From: DATGLE01 sp035294325
GTDB taxonomy: Bacteria; Chloroflexota; Ktedonobacteria; Ktedonobacterales; Ktedonobacteraceae
Length of the DNA: 8,583 nucleotides
Assembly (NCBI GenBank): GCA_035294325.1
Contig: DATGLE010000295.1
Span: 1 to 8,583 of the forward strand
Direction of reading: 5' to 3'
Shown: positions 1 through 5,665 of the stretch, piece by piece
Position numbering within the stretch: position 1 is the first letter of the stretch
How the letters are laid out: each line of letters opens with the position of its first letter
The notes under the pieces: model-generated
The model's database searches: none
The model's input: the letters and a program-made list of their open reading frames with translations, nothing else
Told to the model about the DNA's origin: nothing
Position numbers and translations under genes: made by a program

Positions 1-208
1 CTTTGAGCGCCTGCGGGGGCATGAGCGCGAAGGAGCCGCCAGCGAACTTCAACGCGTCCACATAGGCGCTCATGGTCTCCAGAATATCCTCCAGGTATCG
101 TTTCCCCATCGGGGTGTAGTAGGGGCCGCGAATTTCGGTGATGCCGCGCGTGCGCGGCTTGCCCTCGCGCTCATTGAAGCGAATAAATGAAAATCCTCGT
201 TCACTCAT
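1..208 (-). CDS. Phosphosulfolactate synthase (ComA)-like protein, N-terminal part
   Basis: This gene is cut by the left edge; 69 N-terminal residues are visible. ComA-family enzymes are TIM barrels that add sulfite to phosphoenolpyruvate to give phosphosulfolactate in coenzyme M synthesis; bacterial and plant homologues often have other or unknown roles. Visible family features are the KPRTRGITEIRG segment (residues 17-28), matching the KPR..GLT first strand, and YVDALKFAGGSF (residues 49-60), matching the family's YxDxxKFGWGT strand. The W of the usual GWGT is replaced (AGGS), so the active site may differ. The ATG at 208-206 is preceded by AGGAG at 218-222, nine bases upstream. It overlaps the stop of the upstream PrpD-like gene as ATGA, so the two are probably translationally coupled. 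The family call is fairly secure; the reaction is not. Confidence 0.72.
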   Translation of the reverse strand, partial: MSERGFSFIRFNEREGKPRTRGITEIRGPYYTPMGKRYLEDILETMSAYVDALKFAGGSFALMPPQALK

Positions 209-1590
209 GGTTGCTTGCTCCTGTTCACTCTGGCGAGCAGCGCGGTCAACTGCGCCACATCTATGGTATCGAGATGGGCCACGGCCTGCGCAATCTCTTC
301 ACACAACGCCTTGCCGGCATAGGGGACCGCAAGCTGCTCGAATTTGGCTACCGCTCTCTCCCAGGACATAGGGCGCGTATAAAATCCCTCGTAGTCGCGC
401 TTCTCAATGCTGAGCGCCTGATGCTCGCCCTTTCCCTTGAGGAAGACCTTGATCCGGCAGGCCATCTCGGCGGGGAAGCGGCCGCTCAATTCGTCGTCGG
501 GTCGCACAATAACCCTGCGCAGCAGCGCTTGCACATCCTCGCCCCGGATGCGCTCCGGCGTGTATTGCGCCGGTGTCACCTCGCCATCGAGCAGCGCCAC
601 GGCGACCATATAGGGCAGGCTGTGGTCGGCCTCCTCTTTGTTATGCACCAGGTACTTATCGCCCTCCTCGCCGCCGCCGATAATGTGATAGGCAACGTCA
701 AAGATGGCGATCTCGATGCGCTCGATCTCTTCCGGGCGCAGGTGATGGGCGGCTTTGAGTTCAAGTATGCCCTCCAGCGTGGTCTGCGAATGAAATTCGG
801 CGTTGTATTTCTTAATGCTGGTGCGCGTGACGGCCTCCAGATCCTCGCGCTCCCAGTCGATCTCGAAATGCCCGGCGATGCTTTCCATGAAGCCCTTGTT
901 ACCCTCGAAGACTTCGAGGGGGCCGGTGATGCCGCGCATGGCAAGGAAGGCGGCGTGCGTTGCGTGGAAGGCCGTGGCGGGATAGGCGAGGCCCTTCCAG
1001 TTGGAGAGCCGCCCGGTGCGGGTGACGCGCAGCGCGTTACAGGCCGTTCCGCTGATGGCGATAGCGTTGGCCGTCCGCTGCTGATCGAGGCCAAGCGCGC
1101 GGGCTACGCCGCCCGCGACTGCGTAGGCGCCCTGGGTGGTGTGATCGAAGCCTCTGGCGCGCACAGGCGCTTCCTCTGAGAGCCGGCACTGGATCTGATA
1201 GGCGACGGCCAGGGCGGTCAGAAACTCCCTGCCATCGCGGTGCGCGTACTCGCTCGCAGCCAGGGTCGCGCCTACGTTGTCGCTGGGATGGCAGGATTCG
1301 CCCTTCGCGATAAAAGTATCGTTGTAGTCCAGGTAGCGTACCAGGGCAGAGTTGTAGAGTGCGGCGCGATCAGGAGCAGTCTTGCCGCCGCCGATCAACG
1401 TCGCCAGGGGATTGCCGCCGAAGTCGTCGATGTGAGCGCGCAGCATGGCGATGGGCGGCCCTGCGCTCGCTCCAATGGCGCAGCCCAGCGCATCGAGGAC
1501 GCGCGTTTTGATCTGCTGGCGTGCGTCCGCCGAAAGATCCTGATACGCGCTGCGCACGACGAAAGCGGCCAGCCGCTCTACCTGTGTCAT
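205..1590 (-). CDS. MmgE/PrpD family protein (2-methylcitrate dehydratase-like)
   Basis: A complete 461-residue protein, the usual length for MmgE/PrpD. Characterised members are 2-methylcitrate dehydratase (propionate catabolism), cis-aconitate decarboxylase and iminodisuccinate epimerase, all acting in the cytoplasm on small polycarboxylates. The all-helical N-terminal domain covers roughly residues 5-255 and the C-terminal domain roughly 265-440. Characteristic stretches are LDYNDTFIAKGESCHPSDN (87-105), the SGTACNALRVTRTG..SNWKG region (180-200), KYNAEFHSQT (261-270) and HNKEEADHSLPYMVAVALLDG near 316-336. The start at 1590 has a strong AAGGAGG at 1601-1607, ten bases upstream. The downstream partner is a ComA-like gene rather than prpB/prpC, so a methylcitrate cycle role is not supported by context; the gene symbol is left blank for that reason. 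No convincing promoter was found upstream. Confidence 0.92.
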   Translation of the reverse strand: MTQVERLAAFVVRSAYQDLSADARQQIKTRVLDALGCAIGASAGPPIAMLRAHIDDFGGNPLATLIGGGKTAPDRAALYNSALVRYLDYNDTFIAKGESCHPSDNVGATLAASEYAHRDGREFLTALAVAYQIQCRLSEEAPVRARGFDHTTQGAYAVAGGVARALGLDQQRTANAIAISGTACNALRVTRTGRLSNWKGLAYPATAFHATHAAFLAMRGITGPLEVFEGNKGFMESIAGHFEIDWEREDLEAVTRTSIKKYNAEFHSQTTLEGILELKAAHHLRPEEIERIEIAIFDVAYHIIGGGEEGDKYLVHNKEEADHSLPYMVAVALLDGEVTPAQYTPERIRGEDVQALLRRVIVRPDDELSGRFPAEMACRIKVFLKGKGEHQALSIEKRDYEGFYTRPMSWERAVAKFEQLAVPYAGKALCEEIAQAVAHLDTIDVAQLTALLARVNRSKQP

Positions 1591-1674
1591 GACTATATCT
1601 CCTCCTTCATAGTATTACACGCTGCATAGCGCCTGTACGTTCTGTTCCTCTTGAATATGCACCGCTTCTGACGG

Positions 1675-1692
1675 GCGCCTGCGGCGCTCGCC
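1675..1692 (-). repeat. GC-rich tail module, copy A
   Basis: On the minus strand this reads GGCGAGCGCCGCAGGCGC, identical over 18 bases to the module at 4824-4841 and differing by one base from that at 3115-3132. It contains a small stem-loop (GCGCC, loop GCA, GGCGC). Unlike the other copies, it is not next to a long hairpin. It lies 85 bases upstream of the prpD-like start. Confidence 0.6.
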
Positions 1693-1727
1693 ATATTTAT
1701 TTTATTATGTGGGGCAGGCGCTGCACA

Positions 1728-1892
1728 GGGCTTCCTTGAGCAATAACATCAAACACGTTAGCGCCGTTGATCTACCTCAGCGACACGAGCAGATACACGG
1801 TTTCTGTGGGGCTGCCGGCCTTCCAGGGCCAGTACAGCAGCGAGTACGGGGCGATTATGGCGGTAAGTGTGGTGCTGGTAATACCGGTAATG
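1728..1892 (+). pseudogene. Relic of a carbohydrate ABC transporter permease (MalG/CUT1 type), C-terminal fragment
   Basis: The plus-strand frame at 1752-1892 encodes NTLAPLIYLSDTSRYTVSVG followed by LPAFQGQYSSEYGAIMAVSVVLVIPVM. This matches the last extracytoplasmic loop and final membrane helix of CUT1 sugar permeases (pattern WNxFLxPLIYLxDxSKYTLxVGLxxFQGQYxxxWGxLMAxSVLxxLPV). Upstream, a stop codon at 1737-1739 and small indels break the frame; GCTTCCTTGAG around 1729-1740 may be the remains of the preceding GFLNN-type segment. At the 3' end the usual QRYFxxGIxxGAxKG tail is absent: the homology stops exactly where the long palindrome at 1893 begins. There is no start codon or RBS of its own. 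It is best read as a decayed gene fragment, not an expressed peptide. Confidence 0.7.
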
Positions 1893-1955
1893 ATTAACAC
1901 CATGTGCATGCCCCGGTGCGCCGCAGGCGCACCGGGGCATGCACATGGTGTTAAT
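1893..1955. repeat. Long perfect palindrome H1 (30-bp arms, GCA loop), possible terminator
   Basis: Arms 1893-1922 and 1926-1955 are perfectly complementary over 30 bp around a 3-nt GCA loop. The apex GCGCC-GCA-GGCGC is the same core seen in the GC-rich tail modules. It starts inside the TAA stop codon (1953-1951) of the minus-strand ADP-ribosylglycohydrolase gene, so its transcript would fold directly after translation ends; it could act as a terminator or 3'-end protector. It has no U-tract on the minus side, so it is not a textbook intrinsic terminator. Confidence 0.9.
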
Positions 1956-2970
1956 TATAATCCCACAACGATCCCAACATAGCCAGTCGGCCCGCGTATT
2001 CGATACGTTTGATCCATTCTTTGGGCCAGGCAGCGAAGCCGTGCGCGGCGCCAGCGAACGCTCCGGTCAGGCAGGCAATCGAGTCGGAGTCGCCGGACGT
2101 GACCGCCGCGCGCCGCAGAGCTGCCAGGGGATCATCGGGAAAGAGCAGGAAGCAGAGCAGCCCCGTCGCGAACGCCTCTTCGGCAACCCAGCCCGCGCCG
2201 GTTGCCAGGCAGGGATCGGCCTCGCGATCTGGTGAGCACAGCGCGGCCTCCAGGCGATCCAGGACGGCCAGGCACTCGTCCCAGCCGCGCGCGATATAGT
2301 CCTCCGGCGACGGCATCTCTGAGCGCTGCCATAGATCGCCGAGCCAGTCGGCATGGTAGATGCCGCGCTGCTCCAGAGCGTAGCCGCGCAGCCACGCCGG
2401 CAGGTCCCCGGGCGCGCAACCGGCCACCAGTTCGGCAATCGTCCTGGCGGTGAGGTCCGAGGCGGCCAGCGCCGTCGGGTGGCCGTGCGTCAGCGCGGCC
2501 TGAAATTGCGCGATGGCTGCGCGCGTGCTCTCGCCGATGCCTCGCCGTCCGCCGGGGAGGAGGCCGACGGGAGCCACGCGCATGTTCGCCCCACATCCCT
2601 TGGAGGATATCACCGTAGCCTGCTGCCAGGGCAGGCCGCATTCCAGCTTATGACACGCCGTCAGACAGGTATGGCCCGGCGCGCGGTTGTTCTCCGGGTC
2701 GTGCAGCCAGGCCACGAAGGTCTGTCGCAGCCGGCGCTCCAGTTGTTCCGGCGTATACGGGACCGGGGTTTGCATCAGCGCCTCGCCGACGGCCAGCGCC
2801 ATCTGAGTATCGTCGGTCACGCGCGCCGGCTCCCCCTCTGGTTGCTCGCGACCGGCGGGCGGATATCGGGCCAGGATTTCATCGACGCTGAGAAATTCGC
2901 ATGGTGCGGCGAGCGCGTCGCCGAATGCCATGCCGAAGAGGCTGCCGCTGGCGCGTCGCAATGTGGGCAT
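1951..2970 (-). CDS. ADP-ribosylglycohydrolase family protein (DraG/ARH type)
   Basis: A complete 339-residue cytoplasmic hydrolase of the DraG/ARH family, dinuclear Mg/Mn enzymes that remove ADP-ribose from proteins or small acceptors. Visible signatures are GSLFGMAFGDALAAPCEF (9-26), the first metal-binding motif TDDTQMALAVGEAL (52-65), the nucleotide-contacting SKGCGANMRVAPVGLL (123-138), GHPTALAASDLTA (163-175) and the C-terminal metal motif TSGDSDSIACLTGAFAGAAHG (291-311). All expected metal-ligand aspartates are present (D53, D54, D294, D296), so it should be active. The ATG at 2970 is supported by GGAGGG at 2979-2984, eight bases upstream. It stands alone, with no ADP-ribosyltransferase or NAD-related gene nearby, so its substrate cannot be inferred. 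Its stop codon is embedded in palindrome H1. Confidence 0.93.
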   Translation of the reverse strand: MPTLRRASGSLFGMAFGDALAAPCEFLSVDEILARYPPAGREQPEGEPARVTDDTQMALAVGEALMQTPVPYTPEQLERRLRQTFVAWLHDPENNRAPGHTCLTACHKLECGLPWQQATVISSKGCGANMRVAPVGLLPGGRRGIGESTRAAIAQFQAALTHGHPTALAASDLTARTIAELVAGCAPGDLPAWLRGYALEQRGIYHADWLGDLWQRSEMPSPEDYIARGWDECLAVLDRLEAALCSPDREADPCLATGAGWVAEEAFATGLLCFLLFPDDPLAALRRAAVTSGDSDSIACLTGAFAGAAHGFAAWPKEWIKRIEYAGRLAMLGSLWDYN

Positions 2971-3008
2971 AATTCATTCCCTCCAAATATCGTTTTTACG
3001 TCCATCAC

Positions 3009-3017
3009 ATTGTAACA
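3009..3017 (-). promoter_or_regulatory. Possible extended -10 promoter for the ADP-ribosylglycohydrolase gene
   Basis: The minus strand carries TGTTACAAT, an extended -10 (TGn plus TACAAT). It predicts a start near 3002 and a leader of about 30 nt that still includes the GGAGGG ribosome binding site. No good -35 is visible. The same nine bases also occur just upstream of the tnpA start at 8484-8492. Confidence 0.35.
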
Positions 3018-3052
3018 TAGACCGTCGACAGCATCGCGGGCGCCGCGTCAGA

Positions 3053-3113
3053 GATGAAAGAGGTTTCGTGGAAAAATGCGCGCAGCGCATTTTTCCACGA
3101 AACCTCTTTCATC
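3053..3113. repeat. Long perfect palindrome H2 (29-bp arms, GCA loop)
   Basis: Arms 3053-3081 and 3085-3113 are perfectly complementary over 29 bp around loop GCA. The apical arm GAAAAATGCGC (3071-3081) is repeated exactly in H4 (4694-4704). It lies 27 bases past the stop of the minus-strand MFS gene, between it and the predicted promoter of the next gene, so a terminator or mRNA 3'-end role is plausible. The GC-rich tail module at 3115-3137 abuts it. Confidence 0.9.
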
Positions 3114-3114
3114 A

Positions 3115-3137
3115 GGCGAGCGTCGCAGGCGCGAGCA
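3115..3137 (+). repeat. GC-rich tail module, copy B
   Basis: A 23-bp sequence starting GGCGAGCGTCGCAGGCGC and ending GAGCA. It differs by a single base from the copy at 4824-4846 and, like that copy, follows a long palindrome directly on the plus strand. It fills the gap between H2 and the MFS stop codon at 3140-3142. Confidence 0.75.
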
Positions 3138-3139
3138 TG

Positions 3140-4438
3140 CTAGCGGGCAGGCTTCTTCAACAGGAGAAACGCTGCCACGGCCATGATTAGAGAGATGGCT
3201 ACGCCGATGGCGAAGGTGATCTGCGGAGTGATCCAGGGGCCGACGACAGCCTGTGCCAGCGGGCCGAGCATTATCGCGAGCGAGATGGCCGAGCCGCGCA
3301 TGCCCATCACCTGCGAGCGGTTGCTATCGTTCGTGGCGCCCAGGTAGATGCCACCCAGCGCCGGCTCCGCCATCGCGCTTCCCAGGCCCGCCAGGGCAGA
3401 TCCCGCCAGCAGCAGCGGATAGTGAGGAGCCGCAAACATGAACACGTTGAGCGCGCCGAAGAGCAGGCTGCCGGTGACGATGAGCGGCTTTTTCGGCAGC
3501 CGCTCGCTTGCGCGTCCCAGAATGAAGGGGCAGACCGCCAGCGCCAGGCCAAAGATGCTGATAATCAGACCGTATTCCGCCGGGCTGTACCGCAGCACTT
3601 TCTCGAAAAAGAATGGATACTGGGGCAACACGAACGGGTAGGTGAAGATCAGGCCGAAATCGATCAGCAGGAAGGGAGCAAAGAGCCAGATCAGGCCGGC
3701 CAGGCTCAACTGCTTCGGCTTCGCGCTCCCCACCTCGCGACGCGTTTTGCGCTGGCGCACCTCGGCCCTCAGGGGTTCCGGCAGGGTTTCCGGCACCAGG
3801 AACAGGGCCAGCAGGGAAGCCACCAGCGCGATGCTCGCCGAGAGCAGGAAGGGGCCGGTAAAACCCAGGGCTTGATAGAGAAAGCCGCCAATGCCGGGGC
3901 CAACGGCTATTCCGGTAGCCTGCGCTGTCGTCAGGAAGCCGATCCAGCGTCCCTGCCTCTCCTGTGGAACCGTGTCGCCAACCATCGCCATCGCGGCGGG
4001 CATCAGGCCGGAGATCAGCATGCCCTCACAAAAGCGAAGCAGGATGAACAGCAGCGGGACATTGACAACCACAAAGAGCAGGTTGGTGACGATAAAACCG
4101 GCCAGCGAGATGAAGAGGACAGGCTTCCGCCCGATACGCCCGGCCAGCGTGCCCATCGGAGTGCTCAGCAGGAACATCCCCAGACCGAAGGCCGCCTCCA
4201 TCAATGCCAGCGTCTCCACTCCCAGCCCCAATGCATGCAGGCGCTGTGGGAAGACTGGCATGATGATCGCGAACCCGGTCATCAACAGGGTGACGCATCC
4301 AATCAGAAACGCGAGGGCAAAGGTTATTGACCTTGATTGCCTGGCAGAGGGAGCCGTGAGAGTCGAAGCCATCGCCTCATTATTCGTTATGTTGATGGCT
4401 GTATCCGGTTCGAGGGCTGCTGTTGGCATCGGGTTCAT
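3140..4438 (-). CDS. Major facilitator superfamily transporter, drug:H+ antiporter type (DHA1-like, 12 TM)
   Basis: A 432-residue inner-membrane transporter. An N-terminal polar stretch (1-37) precedes 12 hydrophobic segments in two six-helix halves, joined by a charged cytoplasmic loop (about 218-245, rich in R/K/E). MFS motif A appears as GTLAGRIGRKP (96-106) between TM2 and TM3. A motif C-like GIAVGPGIGGFLY (176-188) lies in TM5, which is typical of proton-driven exporters. Likely role: proton-coupled efflux of a toxic compound or metabolite; the substrate is unknown. Start: the ATG at 4438 has GAAGG five bases upstream (4444-4450); an ATG at 4429 is also possible. The longer frame beginning with a TTG at 4504 is rejected because it starts inside the 4496-4514 palindrome. 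It is divergent from an HxlR regulator, which suggests local control. Confidence 0.9.
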   Translation of the reverse strand: MNPMPTAALEPDTAINITNNEAMASTLTAPSARQSRSITFALAFLIGCVTLLMTGFAIIMPVFPQRLHALGLGVETLALMEAAFGLGMFLLSTPMGTLAGRIGRKPVLFISLAGFIVTNLLFVVVNVPLLFILLRFCEGMLISGLMPAAMAMVGDTVPQERQGRWIGFLTTAQATGIAVGPGIGGFLYQALGFTGPFLLSASIALVASLLALFLVPETLPEPLRAEVRQRKTRREVGSAKPKQLSLAGLIWLFAPFLLIDFGLIFTYPFVLPQYPFFFEKVLRYSPAEYGLIISIFGLALAVCPFILGRASERLPKKPLIVTGSLLFGALNVFMFAAPHYPLLLAGSALAGLGSAMAEPALGGIYLGATNDSNRSQVMGMRGSAISLAIMLGPLAQAVVGPWITPQITFAIGVAISLIMAVAAFLLLKKPAR

Positions 4439-4495
4439 CCTTTCCTTCTTATCAGGAGAGAGCCGTGATCCGGCTCCTTTTCTCGGTCCAAATAA

Positions 4496-4514
4496 TACTT
4501 GCAAATTACAAGTA
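4496..4514. promoter_or_regulatory. Putative HxlR/DUF24 operator palindrome
   Basis: TACTTGCAAATTACAAGTA is a 19-bp inverted repeat of the form TACTTGnAAnTTnCAAGTA, with every position symmetric except two flanking positions and the centre. It overlaps the expected transcription start of the minus-strand promoter and the -35/spacer of the plus-strand promoter. AT-rich palindromes of the TACTT...AAGTA kind at overlapping promoters fit the way winged-helix HxlR dimers bind. Assignment to the adjacent regulator is inference from position and symmetry. Confidence 0.65.
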
Positions 4515-4527
4515 CGGATATTATACT
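4499..4527 (+). promoter_or_regulatory. Predicted sigma70-type promoter toward the HxlR gene
   Basis: TTGCAA (4499-4504), a 17-bp spacer and TATACT (4522-4527) form a good housekeeping-type promoter. Transcription would start near 4534, giving a leader of about 330 nt that contains the hairpin cluster before the regulator's start codon. The -35 and spacer lie in the palindromic operator, which predicts autorepression. Confidence 0.5.
4520..4525 (-). promoter_or_regulatory. Predicted -10 box of the MFS gene promoter
   Basis: The minus strand reads a consensus TATAAT. The -35 region (around 4543-4548, TTTCTT) is poor, which suits an activator-dependent or weak promoter. The start would fall near 4513, inside the 19-bp palindrome, leaving a leader of about 75 nt before the MFS start at 4438. 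Confidence 0.5.
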
Positions 4528-4569
4528 GTTCTTATACCAGGGAAGAAAACCGGAAATGCCGGGGGACAC

Positions 4570-4586
4570 GCGCGGCTTCGCCGCGC
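4570..4586. repeat. Short GC-rich stem-loop
   Basis: GCGCGGC (4570-4576) pairs with GCCGCGC (4580-4586) around a TTC loop. It is the first structure in the predicted HxlR leader, about 35 nt after the predicted start. There is no T-tract after it, so termination is not indicated. Confidence 0.6.
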
Positions 4587-4590
4587 CGGG

Positions 4591-4647
4591 AGGTGTGTTG
4601 AGGTGTGGAGCAGGCGCGAAGCGCCTGCTCCACACCTCAACAAACCT
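4591..4647. repeat. Long inverted repeat H3
   Basis: Arms 4596-4617 and 4621-4642 pair perfectly over 22 bp around loop GAA; across one mismatch the pairing extends to 4591-4594 with 4644-4647. The stem contains GGTGTGG, also found in H4 and H5. A diverged GC-rich tail module (4649-4671) follows immediately. Confidence 0.85.
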
Positions 4648-4648
4648 G

Positions 4649-4671
4649 GGTGAGGGCCGCAGACGCACCCG
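4649..4671 (+). repeat. GC-rich tail module, diverged copy D
   Basis: GGTGAGGGCCGCAGACGC aligns without gaps with GGCGAGCGCCGCAGGCGC; over 23 positions about 16 match the copy at 4824-4846. It lies directly after H3, the same arrangement as H2 with copy B and H5 with copy C. Confidence 0.5.
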
Positions 4672-4683
4672 CATCGGGATTGA

Positions 4684-4723
4684 TGGTGTGGTAGAAAAAT
4701 GCGCTGCGCGCATCGCCACACCA
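4684..4723. repeat. Interrupted inverted repeat H4
   Basis: An outer stem TGGTGTGG/CCACACCA (4684-4691 with 4716-4723) and an inner stem ATGCGC/GCGCAT (4699-4704 with 4708-4713), loop TGC. An unequal internal loop (7 nt against 2 nt) separates them. The left arm GAAAAATGCGC matches H2, so this looks like a family member that lost part of its right arm. Confidence 0.75.
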
Positions 4724-4755
4724 GAACGTGGGTCTATTGCGTGGCAAAGCTGCAT

Positions 4756-4824
4756 CAGGGACTGTATGGTGTGGTGGAAACAGTGCGCTGCACGCATTGT
4801 TTCCACCACACCATACAGTTCCTG
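4756..4824. repeat. Long inverted repeat H5
   Basis: Arms 4761-4787 and 4793-4819 pair over 27 positions, 26 Watson-Crick and one G-T, with a 5-nt loop CTGCA. Pairing continues outward through one wobble to 4756/4824. As RNA this would be a very stable hairpin ending about 40 nt before the HxlR start codon. Confidence 0.88.
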
Positions 4825-4846
4825 GCGAGCGCCGCAGGCGCGAGCA
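4824..4846 (+). repeat. GC-rich tail module, copy C
   Basis: Begins GGCGAGCGCCGCAGGCGC and ends GAGCA; one base differs from copy B at 3115-3137. It abuts H5 and touches the AAGGA (4846-4850) that may be the HxlR ribosome binding site. Confidence 0.75.
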
Positions 4847-4862
4847 AGGAAAGCGAGCAAAT

Positions 4863-5333
4863 ATGAAGCACAAATATCGGAGGCGTTCAGCCTGCCCCAT
4901 CAGCTTTGCATTGGAGACGTTCGGCGATCCGTGGTCCCTGCTCATCATCCGCGACATGATCTACTTCGGGAAGCGCACATATGGAGAATTTCTCGATTCG
5001 GAAGAGGGGATCGCCACCAACATTCTCGCCAACCGGCTTGTCCACCTGGAGCAGCAGGGCATTCTGGAAAAAAAGCGCCTGGAGACCGAGAGGCGCAAAG
5101 AGATCTACGTCCTGACGGAAAAGGGACTCGATCTCATCCCCGTCCTGGTGGAAATGGCGAACTGGAGCGCTACGCACGATCCCTGCACTGGCGCACCCGC
5201 TGCCTGGATCGAGCGCATGAATAGCGATAGGGAGAAGATGATCCAGCTCATCCGCAAAACGGTGCAAAGCGGAGGCTCCGTTTTTGTCGGCCCCGGGAGT
5301 GTGTTGGAGCAGGTAGGCATGGTCCCGCAGTAG
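4863..5333 (+). CDS. HxlR/DUF24-family winged-helix transcriptional regulator
   Basis: A 156-residue regulator. The family core is clear: CPISFALETFGDPWSLLIIR (11-30), then FGKRTYGEFLDSEEGIATNI (35-54), which covers the recognition-helix region, LANRLVHLEQQGILEK (55-70) and the wing plus dimer helix REKEIYVLTEKG-type segment (77-88). Cys11, next to PI, is at the position of the conserved N-terminal cysteine through which characterised DUF24 proteins (YodB, HypR, CatR, QorR) sense quinones, aldehydes or disulfide stress; a second cysteine is Cys108. The ATG at 4863 was chosen because family homology begins a few residues later; AAGGA at 4846-4850 is 12 nt upstream, a rather long spacing. It is divergent from the MFS gene with a shared operator-like palindrome, so it is likely a repressor of itself and the exporter. 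Confidence 0.92.
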   Translation: MKHKYRRRSACPISFALETFGDPWSLLIIRDMIYFGKRTYGEFLDSEEGIATNILANRLVHLEQQGILEKKRLETERRKEIYVLTEKGLDLIPVLVEMANWSATHDPCTGAPAAWIERMNSDREKMIQLIRKTVQSGGSVFVGPGSVLEQVGMVPQ

Positions 5334-5379
5334 CACATACCGGCAATATCGTATACTGAGTCCAGTAACGAAACAAACC

Positions 5380-5394
5380 CGATGGGCAGGGGCG
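5380..5394. repeat. Left copy of 15-bp inverted repeat enclosing the tandem array
   Basis: CGATGGGCAGGGGCG is the exact reverse complement of 5660-5674. The pair encloses the tandem array (about 295 bp end to end), suggesting that the block is a defined unit rather than simple slippage of local sequence. Confidence 0.8.
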
Positions 5395-5421
5395 AAGGGA
5401 TCCCGGTGGGATTATTCGTGG

Positions 5422-5665
5422 AATCTCCGTAGGGGCGCTGCGAGAGCCAGCGAGCAAGCCCGCCCCCGGGTTGCCAGGAATGTTCCAAATCTCCGTAGGG
5501 GCGCTGCGAGAGCCAGCGAGCAAGCCCGCGCCCCCGGGTTGCCAGGAATGTTCCAAATCTCCGTAGGGGCGCTGCGAGAGCCAGCGAGCAAGCCCGCGCC
5601 CGGTTGCCAGGAATGTTCCAAATCTCCGTAGGGGCGCTGCGAGAGCCAGCGAGCAAGCCCGCCCC
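5422..5665. repeat. Tandem array of about 66-bp units (3 full, 1 partial)
   Basis: Units start at 5422, 5488, 5556 and 5621, each with AATCTCCGTAGGGGCGCTGC. Unit lengths are 66, 68 and 65 bp; the fourth is truncated after about 45 bp. Differences are almost confined to a run of C and CG around 5460-5468, 5528-5536 and 5597-5602. Each unit can fold by pairing GGGGCG with the later CGCCCC run and CGCTG with CAGCG. The units have no intervening spacers, so this is not a CRISPR array. Function is unknown; it lies in the probable leader or promoter region of the GH3 gene. Confidence 0.93.

Noticed and set aside
187..1179. A 330-residue plus-strand frame opposite the prpD-like gene
   Set aside because: No family features; it is antisense to a complete and well-conserved MmgE/PrpD protein that has a strong ribosome binding site.
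1612..1617. TAATAC on the minus strand as a -10 box for the prpD-like gene
   Set aside because: The predicted start would fall inside the AAGGAGG ribosome binding site, and no -35 is present at a suitable distance.
3422..4330. A 302-residue plus-strand frame opposite the MFS gene
   Set aside because: Its glutamine/histidine/arginine-rich composition is the usual antisense image of a membrane protein; the minus strand encodes a clean 12-TM transporter.
4439..4504. Longer MFS start at the TTG at 4504
   Set aside because: The start codon would lie in the operator-like palindrome and essentially at the predicted transcription start, and the added residues look unlike an MFS N-terminus.
4728..4862. 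N-terminal extension of the HxlR protein from an upstream alternative start
   Set aside because: The extra residues are a translation of hairpin H5 and the tail module, whereas HxlR homology begins just after the ATG at 4863.
5422..5665. CRISPR array
   Set aside because: The 65-68 bp units are contiguous and nearly identical along their whole length; there are no unique spacers and no cas genes.
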